A stretch of 64,000 bases of DNA from Membranipora membranacea (GCA_914767715.1 OU612065.1:19842001-19906000); one strand, 5' to 3'; positions 23,906-36,320 are shown, numbered from the stretch's first letter. Made by a program: numbers and translations. The notes: generated by a model not told the origin, from the sequence alone.

Positions 23906-24399
23906 TTTCAAGGGCCCTGCTGCTTATCACCATTCTAAAAGGGTCAGATCATCTAACTGGAGTATACCATGATGTTCTGGCTGCCACTATGATGGCCAAA
24001 GTTGTACCATGGGATGGTGGTGGTATCTCATTGACATTATGAATGAGTGTATAAAGACTCTTTTTCATGTTGTACTTGATAGATCTATTTTTCGCAAACA
24101 CTAGTTGTTATATGAAGCTCCTATGATTCAGAGATGTCTGGTTTGCGAAGAAAGGTGCACTAAGCCAACAGTGAAAAAATGTGTAGTTACCACATCACAG
24201 AACGCGCTGTTCTTGGAGTGCCTTGCAAACAGTTACCATTGCTGAAGTAAGAACAATTATCAAAATCGTACTTAGGCACCTTGATGATGATATACTCTCT
24301 CATGCAGTGATGGCTGAACAAACCAACTAGCGGCAATGTGTACTAGTGCTGCTTTCGTAATAAGTTGAGGCCAGAATTTTTGCTACACCTCAACAAAAC

Positions 24400-25705
24400 T
24401 TTGCTTAAGCCGTGCGAAAACAACCATTCCCCAACAGATACTTTTTTTAACTGTTTGCTCAAAAATGACAGGTGGCATCTTATGTTATTTTACAACCATA
24501 GTGTAAGCGTCATAATGATACTATTTGTCCATTTTCGGATGAATGCATCGCAATGTAATGAGCATAACGGGGGTTTTGCGTTTCACAGAAGCTCAATGAG
24601 CCGTGCGAAGACAGGCCCCCAAACACCCATCTAGAATGGCACTGCTATTCGGTATTTTTGTGTGTGGCCTTCTGAATAAGGTTTCTGCTGCATTACTTGT
24701 CATACTTAACACTGTAACCCTGCATATAAACCAATTGCTTAAGCCGCGCGAAAACGACCACCCCCAAAACTGTCTTATAAAGATTATCTGTCGAAAAGTC
24801 TCAATCATAATGAACCATGATTTGGCAGCCATAATGTGATTGTCATAAGGTGACTGTGTACCCAATTTCAGATTAGTAGGTCAGAACTTAATGACACAAC
24901 GGATGATATGTCGTTCTTTGCAAGTTCATGAGCCGCGCGAAAACAACCAACCCATTCATTCATCATGAAATCTACCTCAATCAAGCATTTGCCTGTGAGT
25001 GATGACAGTCAGTCACAAGTGTGACTGGGAGAAATAACCGCTTTTGAGCTTTTCATATTGTGCGGCCTGGTATTGGACTGTAAAATATTGCTTAAGCCGC
25101 GCGAAAACAACCACCCCCCAAACTGTCTTATAAAAATTATCTGTCAAAAAGTCTCAATCATAATGAACCATGATTTGGCAGCCATAATTTGATTGTCATA
25201 AGGTGACTGTGTACCAAATTTCAGATTAGTAGGTTAGATCTCAATGACACAACAGATGATATGTCGTCCTTTGCAAGTTCATGAGCCGCGCGAAAACAAC
25301 CACCCCATTCATTCATCTTGAAATCTACCTCAATCAAGCATTTGCCTGTGAGTGATGACAGTCAGTCACAAGTGTGACTGTGAGAAATATTCACTTTGAG
25401 CTTTTCATATTGTGCGGCCTGGTATTGGACCGTAAAATATTGCTTAAGCCGCGCTAAAACAACCACCCCCCAAGCTGTCTTATAAAAGTTATCTGTCAAA
25501 AAGTCTCAAACGAAATGAACCATGATTTTCTAGCCATAATGTGATTGTCATGAGGTGACTGTGTACCTAATTTTGGATTAAAAGGTTAGAAATTAATGAC
25601 ACAACGGATGATATGTCATTCTTTGCAAGATCATGAGCCGCGCGAAAACAACCACCCCATTCATTCATCTTGAGATCTACCTCAATCAAGCATTTGCCTG
25701 GGAGT
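24400..25705. repeat. Satellite-like array, 353-bp unit
   Basis: The landmark GCTTAAGCCGCGCG begins at 24737, 25090 and 25442 (spacing 353 and 352 bp), with a diverged copy at about 24404. Each unit holds a second landmark, ATGAGCCGCGCGAAAAC, 194-199 bp later, so a unit is two half-units sharing a GCCGCGCGAAAACAACCAC block. The last copy ends near 25705. The GC-rich block stands out from AT-rich surroundings. Confidence 0.85.
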
Positions 25706-25709
25706 GATA

Positions 25710-27060
25710 GCTTTCAACATGATACCGGCACATTTGGCAACATATTACAATTCCTAGTTTTTCTTTTTAATCGCAACAAGAATGAACTTTTCTGATATGT
25801 TTTCCACTTAGTGCCAACCGTACCTGCTATGCACCACTTGACCAGCGACGCCCCACCAGCCCGACTATGAGATTGCATCCTGGCCCTGCCCAAACTCTTA
25901 GAAGGTACTTGTTGAACAAGGCTATACATGCCATTGCTTAACAAGAACCTCTATCCTCGCTTGTTATTGGTGTTAAGAAATTTAAATTTGTTGGATCAAG
26001 TGTTGTATTCATGGTTTAAAATCATGTTTAAAATATTAATTTAATTGAGAATGATTTCAATAAAAGTTTCAAAATTCTGTATTCAAAAAGCATTTGTAAT
26101 GGCATGATTTTTAGTTCTTCATAATTATTAGAAATGTGACCCCTGGTCTAATTCCCTTGATGAGACGCAGAGCTTTTTTGTAGAGTCGTAGCTAGCTATC
26201 ACTTGCGTGACCCCAAAACTCGAATTCGTAGATCAAATCCGGATGTAAAAGCTATAAATAATGTCAACCATTAGATTTTGCTCAACGGCTGGACCGAGTG
26301 CTTGTATCATCATCATCAGGGTTGAATTTAATTTTTTTTTCAGGCTTTTAAAATGTTCATGGAAAGTTATATTGAAGTTTCAACCTACAAATTTTGTTGT
26401 TCCTTTTTCTTCTAAAATAGAGTTCCCGAATTTGAGCTTTTAATCTTATGGGTTACAAATTTTGTTTGGTGCTTCAAAAAGATTTTCTCATAGTTTATCA
26501 CAAGACGGTTGGTGATACACCATTCAGTCATCAGAGGTAAATTTCTCTTCGTAATTTCAGGCTTAGTACTAAAAATATTAGTAACGTCAGCAAAAGGTAT
26601 TTAATTTAGATCGGGTGATGCATTTAAAAGGTCAATATTTATATATTAAAATTAATACTGGCCGGAGAACCGAACCCTGGGTAGCACCGATCATGACAGA
26701 CAGTAAACCTGACTTAATTCACTTACCAAGACAAACTGTTTTCTATATTTAAAAGATATATTTCTAACAGTCGATATAAGGGTGAAGAAAATCTGAAATA
26801 TATCTGTTTACTTATAATAATGTCGTGATTTATTGTATATGTATTGTATTGAAAGATCTAAAAACAACCCCTGGTTGATTTTTCTATCATGAAAATGGTC
26901 TAAAAGTTGTTCCATTATAATATTGATTGTGTCAGTAGTTGTACTGAGCTTCCATCTATTGCCAAATCTCTAATTTGTAAGTAACTCTTTGCACTCCTAA
27001 AACTCTCTCATTTGCACTGAGAGAAGTTTTTTTTAAACCTTCGATGTCGAGTTAAAAATT
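25710..27060 (-). pseudogene. Decayed LINE reverse transcriptase (jockey/CR1-like)
   Basis: Reading the minus strand in broken frames gives, in order, a GATQGSVL motif (B region), PFADVTNIF (remnant of FADDTNIF), a stretch resembling WCITNRLVINYEKIF, and YEFEFWGHASDS. These align in order with the LINE at 32098-36310. Many stops and shifts are present. A GC-rich segment at 25800-25910 corresponds to the GC-rich 3' region of that LINE. Confidence 0.75.
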
Positions 27061-27739
27061 GAAATGGGTCTGCAATCAATTTCTATGGATATCTATTTAA
27101 GAAAAACAAATATTTTGCCTAGTAATACCACATTTTGACGAAACGGCTCTGTAAATTGGCTTTCATACCTTTGAGAAGAAAAAAAAAGTTTGTTTATTGT
27201 GTATATGTTCGGAAGAGATGTAAAAACATATCTATATCCTTACTATCATATACTAAATTTACAACATGGCTTTCAAGTTGTGAACATCCTGTGACTCACA
27301 AACCCCTATAAAATGACTTTGCTGAATACGATGGACATGGCCTAGCTGTGAAAGTTCATTTTGGGTGAACAGACTTCTTTTTTCTTGTTAGTTGTGACTG
27401 TAACTTTTCATACAACTAATAAATGCAGAGTTAACCCGCTCTATGTTCAATCATTGTGGTCTTACCAATCCCATTAGTAACATGAGTCAAAACTTGGCTT
27501 TCGAAAAAAAGTTGGTAATAATCCAGAGTTATTGTCATTATAATTCTAGAGAATAGTTGGGAAATATTTGTCACTAGCTCTCAGTTTGTGGACGCCAAAA
27601 AACTCCAGAGATCATCAAAATTCAAACGTAGAAACTTCGAGACTTGAACAGTGAATGAGATGGCTCTAATCAACTGAACCACCTCCTGCTCTGACCAAGC
27701 AAAACGCAGCTGTAACTAACAATGAAAATGAGGCGTGGC

Positions 27740-27960
27740 TTGATCTCCTTTTTGGTAACATATATTGGCATTATGGCAATGGTATTTTAGGATATGGTGT
27801 GTTGTCCAAAATAGTATTATGTCCAATCCGGCATTATATCCACTGGTATTTTGACACAACTGGCGTTTTCTACAACTGGTATTATGGCATTGGTTTAATG
27901 TGCAGTGGTGTTATCAACTATGGCATTATGGCCATGGCATAATGGCCATAATGGCAAGTT
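27740..27960. repeat. Degenerate 'ggcattatgg' repeat, related copy at 45655-45920
   Basis: Many imperfect copies of 'tggtattatgg/ggcattatggcca' lie in a row. The 45655-45920 region shares the same order of variants, suggesting a common dispersed repeat. Confidence 0.6.
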
Positions 27961-28299
27961 AATTTAGCGTTCTGACCAATTATTGCTGAATTTTGGGGTC
28001 AAGATATAGGTGATAATCTATATAAAATTCCTTGATGTAAGCTCTCTTTGGCAACCTCACCGAAATCTTATAATAATCAAATTAATGCACCAGGTTTCTA
28101 TAAATGAAAAAAACCAAATTCAAGATCCGACGTAAATTTTCATCCTGTAGGGAGCTGCACTGCATGAAACGGTAGTGCAAGTCTCATGCACCTAAACATT
28201 ATAATACCCTGTCAGATTGTCTGTCAGATACCAACTATTCTCTGGGAAGGATGAACACAGAAGATACTTTCATCCTCTGTCTGTCTCTCTGACTATTAG

Positions 28300-28477
28300 G
28301 CAAGCCAATGGGAGATCGCCAAGCCAGAATAAAAAAAATTGAACCATCTGTAATCAACGATTATCGGTGGGAGATTACCGGGGCTGCCTGCAAGATTGTA
28401 TACACCACACTACCCCCAACTCTTAAAGATCTAGAGGAATTGACAGCGACTAACTACCGATCATCACAATGCAGATT
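28300..28477 (+). CDS. Candidate coding exon, unrecognised
   Basis: A strong pyrimidine tract ending CTATTAG precedes an open stretch that reads GDRQARIKKIEPSVINDYRW and continues for about 58 codons to a GTAAGC donor. Residue composition is protein-like (charged, no low complexity). The following candidate exon at 28982-29209 would join in frame. I do not recognise the product. Confidence 0.35.
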
Positions 28478-28981
28478 GTAAGCTTGCAGCTGCCATATAT
28501 GAGGGGGAACTTTTGCCGCAATCTTGTCGCTGTGAGTGCGATGCCTGCTTCGACTTTCCAGCTTAAAACAAGGCTGTATATTCAGATTGGGGTGACTATG
28601 ACTGCTGTACCTCTTCTGGGATATGGCAGATTGCTCATGACCCATCTGTGTAATATTTGGTTGAAGTAAAACCTTGTTAAACTACAAAAAAGGGAAACAA
28701 AATCCGAAACGGGGGAGACAACTACCACTTTGCAAAATTTAAATTTGTTTAAGGTTTTTTGGTGATTATTTTAGATATACAAAAAAATTTTTTTAAACAT
28801 GAATAAAAATCATCTAAATGCATATTTTTGAGGCATTGGAAGTATATATTTATCATCCCGGGGAGAAACAGGCCCAAAAAAGTCAAAAAGAATTTGTTTT
28901 GCCTAAAAAAATGACTGCGCCCCAAAAAATTTTCTTTACTACCTTGATATCCTTACTCAGGAGAAAATTCCCTTCGATTTG

Positions 28982-29209
28982 ATGTATAGTGTTGCTTTGT
29001 TCCTTCCGATATCACGAACCGTCAAAAAAAAGATGATCTGTCCGTTGACTAACAGGTTTTTGGTAAAAGCCTGGGATCGACTCGATAAAGACAATATTTA
29101 TTACAGGCAAATAATAAATATGACATACCATATGCTGCCCGCCGTTGAGGACGACTCCTGCTCCGAAGATTTGAATGAGGAATTCACAGCTTCTGAGCAG
29201 GAGCTGTAG
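28982..29209 (+). CDS. Candidate terminal coding exon, unrecognised
   Basis: After a possible acceptor GATGTATAG, an open frame runs to TAG. It contains FLVKAWDRLDKDNIYYRQ and a very acidic C-terminal tail (EDDSCSEDLNEEF). Phase fits the exon at 28300-28477. It could be the end of a host gene or of an unidentified transposon gene. Confidence 0.35.
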   Translation: MYSVALFLPISRTVKKKMICPLTNRFLVKAWDRLDKDNIYYRQIINMTYHMLPAVEDDSCSEDLNEEFTASEQEL

Positions 29210-30065
29210 ATCAACCTACAATTATATCATACACATGCATTGTAAGTAATTCATGACATTGATAGACTTAGAATCTTACTGCCAATTATGTTTCATTTAG
29301 TTTGCTGCATCATCATTATAAACTCTCAGATTTTCATCTCTTTTCTTATCCCAGAAATTTGTATTTTATCTCATATTTTTTCTCATCATTTTACATGGTG
29401 GTACCTATGTATTAATTATCTCTTAGGAGACTGTGAAACTAAGTTTTTTAAATAGCTAACAATCTAACTGCCCATACTGTTTCATTTATATTTCTGCAAC
29501 AACCATTGTAAATTGTCTTATTGTTTCCTCATTTCTAATCTCAGAAGAAATTTTATTTTGTCTCTCAATAGTTTTCATCTTAGTACATGGTAGTACCGAA
29601 GTATTATCACTTGAAAGACAAATTTTTGTGTTGCATAAAACTCCAAGAACTATTGGTTTTAGCTCAGGTTTAGATATTACATAAATACTCTAGCTGCTCA
29701 CTCTATTTTATATTTTGCATCAAACTTTATGAACATCTCATTTTTAATCACACATTCAATCTAAAAAAATTTAGTATGTCTCTATAATGGAAACAATGTT
29801 TAATTTTGCAAGAACGGATTATCATTTTTGCCTGCATACAGTGGCTTTTGTGTTCTTCTGTAGTTTCATATTCAATAATAAGGTAACTATTACTACACAT
29901 GCATAATTCTCTTTCATTTTTTTAAATCGATGCTTCTGATAATCAATTGTATTAAATAAAAGTTTATTGCAGCTACACACGTTTATTTCATAATCTAAAC
30001 GCATGACAAAAATAATAGCATATGTCTTAACGACCAGATAAGGTAATTGACTTTGGTATTTTCAC
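29210..30065. other. AT-rich stretch, nothing seen
   Basis: No gene or clear repeat is visible, apart from weak internal similarity between about 29250-29400 and 29460-29600, which suggests an old duplication. Confidence 0.4.
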
Positions 30066-30077
30066 TAATTTTACTAT

Positions 30078-30965
30078 GTGGGGCCAAGTTATGTATTTGG
30101 GGCCAAGTTTTACTGATTGGGGTAAGGTTTCATTAGATTGGGCCAATTTTCAGTACATGGGGCCAAGTTTTATATTTTGGGCCAAGTTTCATTGCATTGG
30201 GCCAAGTTTCATATTTGGGGCAAATTTTTACCAATTGGGGCCAAGTTTTACTAATTGGGGACAAGTTTCATTATAAGCAGCGTAGTTTTATATAGGGGCC
30301 AAGTTTTAGTAATTGGGGCAAAGTTTCATTGCATGGGGCCAAGTCTTCTATTCGGGCCGAGTCTTAGTTATTGGGGCCACGTTTCATAACTTGGGGCCGA
30401 GTTTTACTAATTGGGGCCAAGATTTCAAAATTGAGACCAAGTTTCATTCCATGGGGCCAAGTTTTATATGAGGGGCCAAGTTTTACTAATTGGGGCCAAG
30501 TTTCAGTACATGGGGCCAAGTTTTATATTTGGGGCCTAGTTTTACTAATTTGGGCCAATTTTCAGTACTTGGGGCCAAGTTTTATATTTTACTACTTGGG
30601 GCCAAGTTTCATTGCATGGGGCCAAGTTTTACTAATTGGGGCCAAGTTTCAGTACTGAGGGCCAAGTTTTACTACTTGGGTCCAAGTTTCAGTATATGGG
30701 ACCAAGCTTCATATTTGGGGCCAAGTTTCATATTTGGGGGCCAAGTTTTCCTAATTGGGGCCAAGTTTCATTGCATTGGGCCAAGTTTAACTAATTGGGG
30801 CCAAGCTTTGCTAATTGGGGCCAAGTTTCATAGCATCGGGCCAAGTTTTATATTTGGGGCCAAGTTTGGCTCGGGCAAAGTTTGGCCCGGGCTAATTTTG
30901 GCTCAGGCCAAGTTTGGCTCGGGCCAAGTTTGGCTCGGGCCAAGTTTGGCTCGGGCCAAGTTGTC
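30078..30965. repeat. GGGGCCAAGTTT minisatellite, ~21-bp units, ending in 16-bp units
   Basis: About 40 imperfect units built on GGGGCCAAGTTT alternate between 'tttactaatt' and 'tttcattgcat' spacers, so the real period is near 42 bp. The last ~100 bp change to a tighter 16-bp unit, GGCTCGGGCCAAGTTT. Frames stay open for up to 164 codons because the units lack stops; this is read as a by-product of the repeat, not as a gene. Confidence 0.9.
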
Positions 30966-31004
30966 GCGCTTCTGTATAACTTGAAATAAACTCAGTATAA
31001 TAAT

Positions 31005-31361
31005 CATGGGCGTCAGAAGGATTTACCAGGGGGTGCTCCTTTTAGCTGTGGAGTAGTTAGTGGCATGTGTAAGCGGGGTGGGTGCGGGAGGGGCGTCCAA
31101 GCGCCCTCCTGCTGACGGAAATCTTTTTAAATTCGAGACCCAAAAAGAGATATTCTGGTACATACCAGCCAACTTTTGTCGATGAGCAACACCAAGCATG
31201 ATACCAAAAATATCTAACAGCAACAGCCTCTTGCCCGGGCCCCGATTGAAAGTTCTAGCGATAAATGAAAACATTGAGTTCCAATTGTTAAAAAAAACAA
31301 ATTTTAAACCTCCCAAGGGGTGCTCACTTGAGCACCCTGAGCACCCCTTCTGACGCCCATG
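31005..31361. mobile_element. hAT-type MITE, 357 bp, 8-bp target duplication
   Basis: Terminal inverted repeats CATGGGCGTCAGAAG are exact and flanked on both sides by ATAATAAT. No transposase is encoded. The core 'gcgggaggggcgtccaagcg' resembles the core of the 1465-1865 MITE. Confidence 0.88.
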
Positions 31362-31369
31362 ATAATAAT

Positions 31370-32097
31370 CATAAGACAAACTCACTCAATCTCACAAGTA
31401 ATCTCTTAGTTAGAAGCTACCGACTATCCAAATACAGAACTCTGCCTAATTATACAATCTTTTGGTAACAAATCCACACAATTGAGTACAGGAGTACTAG
31501 TTGTATGTGATAACACCTTGGCTGTTTTCTTGCATCATAGCTAAGTAAAGGAGTACTTGTTATATGTAAACTCCACCCTTGCTGTCTATTACACACTAAC
31601 AGTAGGCGTAGTACAATTTCTGACAGTGGATGACCCTGTTTTATTGATGAAACAGTTGGCAAATTTTCTATCTACTTGCAAACTAGTTCATAACCTATGT
31701 AGGCAATAGAAAACACCTATGCTCATTTGATGTATGAGTCCTGTTGTTGATCATTCTTGTGAGTCTAAGATGGGAAATAATGTATGATGCATATAGTGAA
31801 TGATCTTTCACAGTAAGCCTTTTTATCCACCTTGTGAGTCGTTGATATTTGCTCAGTAGTCGGGATAAATAAATTATTCCTAATTTGGATATCACATTGA
31901 GTACTCTGATCTAGACTTCTGTAATGGCCTATTATAGAAGCATGGGGAGGTGCGGTTATTGTAATAAAAATCGGCTGCAAAACTGGCCTTATTTTCCTCA
32001 AGACTCAATGTCTAGTACCTAGTACTAGACATTGAGTTCGTTTGCTTGCTCACTTTTGTGATAGAGTCATGGTAATGTTAGTTAGCGCAATTCCGCG
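31370..32097. other. Intergenic, nothing seen
   Basis: No gene, repeat or hairpin stands out between the MITE and the LINE tail. Confidence 0.4.
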
Positions 32098-32196
32098 GTT
32101 TTTTTCTTTTTTTTTTTTGGTTTCTGCAACAATTTATTGTAATTAAAATCAAGGGACTAAAATATTGAAATAAAATAAGGCAGCGGCATGGTCAGA

Positions 32197-35193
32197 TTAG
32201 TCCAGGACTAGTGTGGCGACCATCCGATTATCGGGAAAACGAAGGCTACTGTCCCCAGGGCAAGCCCAGACACGCAGCCTACTCGACAAGAAGCGAACCA
32301 CACCCCTACAGCGAGGACGCCAACCTCCCACGCAAAGCAGAAGGAGCCGCCCCCTCCTCCCAAGTAGGTGTGAATTCCACAGGTAAACACCTGTGGTTAA
32401 CATTGACCTCTCCCCTCTACAGTTGTTGGCTCTCTTTGGGGCAAATTTTTCCTTCGACCTAGTGGCTGTAATGGCAGGGGTTTGAATTTCTAACTCCCCA
32501 TTAAGGCGAGTATTATAAAAATGTAACAAATAGCAGTATTTAAAAAACATTTCGATGGGCATAATTTGATACTCAGAGAAGAAAGAGGTCACATGACCAC
32601 GTGGGCGGATTTTGAGTATGACAGGAAGAGCTGATTTTTGAAGTAAATAGATTTTATTAAGATGACAATTTGCGGCATGACCATAAAATTCAATACCATA
32701 AATTAAATATGGATAAAAGAATGTGTAATACAAGTTGATCATCGTAGGAACATCGAAATATGGTCGTACACTACGCATTAAAAATAGGATGTAGTTCAAT
32801 TTCCAACAAACTTCTAAAATATGGGTTTTAAAAATAATGCTCTCATCATGGTGAATGCCGAGAAATTTGGTGCTATTTTTTGTGTCTAAAACCTGATAAC
32901 CAAGTTTAATTTGGTACTGTTCAGGATCTACAATTTGCTTATTTTGGGATTTAAAAATTACCTGAAATGTTTTTGTGTAGTTTAAAATCAATTTATTACT
33001 CACGCACCATTGTTCAATTTTATGAACATTTGATTTTAAAATTTCGGGATCATTGGAAAATATATTTGTGTCGTCGGCAAAGAGAATATATTTAAACATT
33101 GGCGCAGATAATACCAAATCATTGATAAATATTAAAAATAAAATTGGACCTAATACAGATCCCTGAGGAACTCCTATATCGTCCTTTTTCATTGTACTGG
33201 AATGATCGTTGATTTTGACAAATTGTTTTCTGCTTTCTAAATAAGATTTCAACAAGTCACATGCATCATTTGTAAAATTATAAAAAGGCAATTTTTTGAT
33301 TAAAATATTATGGTTGATGGTATCAAAAGCCTTGCTGAAGTCTAAAAATATTCCTTGTGTAATTTTACTGTTATTAAAACTGTCGTACAGGTGTTCCATT
33401 AGTCTAGATATAGCAGAAGTCGTGTTCTGTTTTTCAAGGAATCCAAACTGGCTGTCAATTAAAATATTAGAATTTTCCAAATAAAAACGAAGTTGGATAG
33501 CTTATACTTTTTCCGCAATGTTGGATATTGCAGTTAATATTGATGTCGGCCGATAGTTGTTACAGTCAAATTTATCACCTTTTTTTATGCAGTGGTCGTA
33601 CTCTGGCAATTTTTTGGCTATATGGAAATTTTGATGCTCGAACAATAAGATTGATCATGTGGGTCAAGATTGGGCTGATAGCATTTTTATTTTCTTTAAT
33701 GATTTTCATGGAAATCCCATTGTACCCAACTGCTTTTTTTGCAGAGGAATTATTTATAACACTCTCTGTAATGTCGTTTGTAATTTCTAAGAAGTCAAAA
33801 TGGTTAATTCTGTCGTATTTTGATAAGTATGATAACGGGTCAGCTCCACATTTAGGTAATTTAGCTGCCAAGCCAGAACCTACACTCGTAAAAAACTTGT
33901 TAAAAGATTCAGAAATTTCATTTTCAGATGTGTACCTTTGTCCATTTGTTTCAATACAGCTTGGTGTTGAAGACTTGTCTGCTTTTCTGTTTAAAAGCCG
34001 ATTTACAAATGCCCATTTCTCATTTTGATTCGATTTTACATTTTCAAATCCAGTTTTGTAAAATTCTATTTTTGCATCTTTGATGATATTACATGTCAGA
34101 TTTTTTATCTTAGAATATTTTTGAAGAAGTTTACTGTTGAAAGGCTCATCCTTTAATTTCCGGGCAAGTTTTTCTCGCTGTTGAATCAGTTTGAAGATTT
34201 TGAGCGTCATCCATGGCTTTTTAAAAGTAAATTTTTTGCTTAGCTTTGTAGTTTTAGTTGTTGATGACTCAGCTACTAATTTCTGTAGAGTATTTGTAAA
34301 AATTTCAAAGGCGTCATTTGGATTACTGCTATTGAGCACTCCCTGCCATACTTCGGGGTCATTAACTTTCTTGTAAAGTGTGTTTTGATCAAGCTTAGTA
34401 ATTAAAATTTGGTTTGCTTGGTTTGGCTTCCATGTGTTTGGAAAAGCAATGGAGCTAATCACTGGAAAATGGTCAGCTATCATGTCAGTTTTAACTGTAC
34501 ATGACAAAATTTCATTACTGCTGTTGTTGACCAGAATATGATCTAAAATACTGTCTGGCCGCACCGTGTTGGCGACTCAATAATATTAAAGAATACATTC
34601 ATGCTCATAATTCTCATATAGTCTAGGGTAAAGTTATCAGTTTCATTTGAAGGCATTAAGTCAAAATTAAGATCACCAACAACTATAGAGTTGATAGGGA
34701 GCGAAGGCAGCAGCGCCTCCCAGTCCACCAGCAAAGCTGCCGGCCCCACCGAAGGGGTGCGATAGACTGCTAGCACAGAGCAGACTGGGCGGCCAGAACA
34801 AGTCATACGAACCACCATAGCCTCCGATCCAGACAACCGAACATCCGTCATACTAGCCTCCAACTCCTCTGATACATACATAGCAATTCCATCGCCAGTG
34901 CCATGAAACCGAGATCTAAAAAACATTTTATAGTCATATAGTGAATACTTCTCTAAAAATACATTTTGTGAAAACCAAGTCTCTGAAATGACAATACATG
35001 AAAAATGAACATTGAGTTGAGCTAGCAGTACTTCAAACAAAGGCATTTTGTTGTTTAAACTACGCATATTGATGTGTAAAATTGTAAAGGATCTGGTGCT
35101 AAAATTTTTAATAACGGTATTCACAGATCCTGGGCTCAGATTTTGAACATGATTAAAAAAGTCAATGATTTGGTAATCGGTTGGCTTAGCCAT
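32197..35193 (-). pseudogene. LINE ORF2: endonuclease and reverse transcriptase, frameshifted
   Basis: The ATG at 35193 overlaps the end of ORF1 by 8 bases. The apurinic-type endonuclease shows HINMRSLNNK, SETW, GDLNFDL and ADHFPV. The reverse transcriptase shows FLDFSKAFDTI, GVPQGSVLGPILF and the catalytic FADDTNIF. Lesions: a one-base shift near 34560 (between the ESPTR and RPDSILDHI parts), a one-base insertion in an A-run at about 33580-33586, and an in-frame stop at 33502-33504. The intact protein would have been about 950-1000 residues. It cannot act as it stands. Confidence 0.88.
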
Positions 35194-36052
35194 CCTGATT
35201 TAGTCTTGTTACAGGATTGAGGTCATTGAGCATGCTTTCCGATGTTATTTTAACAGCATCGGCATCTTGGCTTTGTCTCATGTAGACTTGCCCATGATAA
35301 GTCCATGCATATTTCCAGTTGCGAGCCTTTTTCTGTTTATGGGCTTTATAGAAAAGTTTTTGTTGGGCTGTGGAGAGCATTTCATTAATAAAAATGTTCC
35401 GTTCTTCTCTGAAACCGAGGGTTTTTGTGGTAACCGATTTCTTTTTTAAATTTTTTCTGGCATTGTACAGTTTTTCCCGAGATGTTGTGTTGTTGAACTT
35501 TACTAGGATCACTGGATGATCTCGTGAAGACTCATTTTTGATCCGGAATGCAGCATCTATATCACTTGGTGAGATGGTAGTGTCCAGGTGACTTGCTAGT
35601 GATAGCACAATTTTTGATGTGCTTTCATTGCGGCTCTCCGGGATATTAGCTATTAAGAGCGCTCGTTGATTTTTATCACTCTCGATTTTATCAACAGTGT
35701 GGATGACGGCCTGAGTTTTTTCTGATTAGTCTTCATTATTAGCTTGGAGTTGTTGTATATGCTTGTTGAGTTCTTCAAACTTTGCTTTTAAATCAGTTAC
35801 ATCTCGGTGTGCATATTCCAGTGACGTGACGAAACCTCTATGATCCGCCTCGATGGCATCCAGGCGAGTGTTGATCTTGCTCACTGCTGTCATTAAGGTG
35901 TTGTACTGGTTTTCAGCTGACCTCTTGTTCTCGTCCATTTTGTCTAGGATTTGTTGCAGCTGGCCATTATGTATCTTACTGGCTTCTGCACTCACAGATT
36001 TTGCCTTAACTTTACCACGAGTAGCATACTCCGATGTAATGGAATTCATCAT
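35186..36052 (-). pseudogene. LINE ORF1, interrupted by one stop codon
   Basis: A single frame runs from the Met at 36052 to the TAA at 35186, about 288 codons, broken only by a TAA at 35726-35728. The N-terminal third is a coiled coil (QILDKMDENKRSAENQYN). The C-terminal part, with DAAFRIKNESSRDHPVILVKF, has the fold pattern of CR1/jockey-type ORF1 RNA-binding domains. The predicted role is binding LINE RNA. Confidence 0.75.
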
Positions 36053-36320
36053 AAGTCAGCACGCTAGGTATTGATGTACACTTACCCTCACTCCACATGT
36101 ACATCCATCATATTTTGGAGTTTGGCATCAATTTCGGTCGACATAGCATGATTATATTCAATAAACAGCGTACAATAAATGGCTACCAGCAAGTTATTTT
36201 TCACCGACTTACTGCTACATGGTGTTCCAATTTCGGCACACAAATTTATTACTTCAACAATTTCATAATTATTTTTACTTCACATCACGTGATTTCAAAA
36301 ACGTATCTAATTTTTTGCAG

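Larger units (their letters stand above)
32098..36310 (-). mobile_element. Near full-length LINE (jockey/CR1-like superfamily), inactivated
   Basis: The element reads right to left: a 5' leader (from somewhere between 36053 and 36310), ORF1, ORF2 with endonuclease and reverse transcriptase, a GC-rich 3' region with a CACAGGTAAACACCTGTG palindrome (about 32376-32393) and an A-rich tail (T-run at 32099-32119). No target duplication was found, so the exact 5' end is open. Diverged relatives lie at 25710-27060 and 54990-55440. Confidence 0.85.

Noticed and set aside
24400-25705. CRISPR-like appearance of regularly spaced GCCGCGCGAAAAC blocks
   Set aside because: Intervening sequences are themselves repeats and far longer than spacers, and the context is an animal genome.
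30371-30984. Open frames of 95 and 164 codons in the 30-kb minisatellite
   Set aside because: They exist only because the repeat unit lacks stops; no splice sites, start context or non-repetitive sequence supports them.
31023-31385. 120-codon minus-strand frame
   Set aside because: It lies almost wholly inside the hAT MITE, spans its terminal repeat and matches no transposase.
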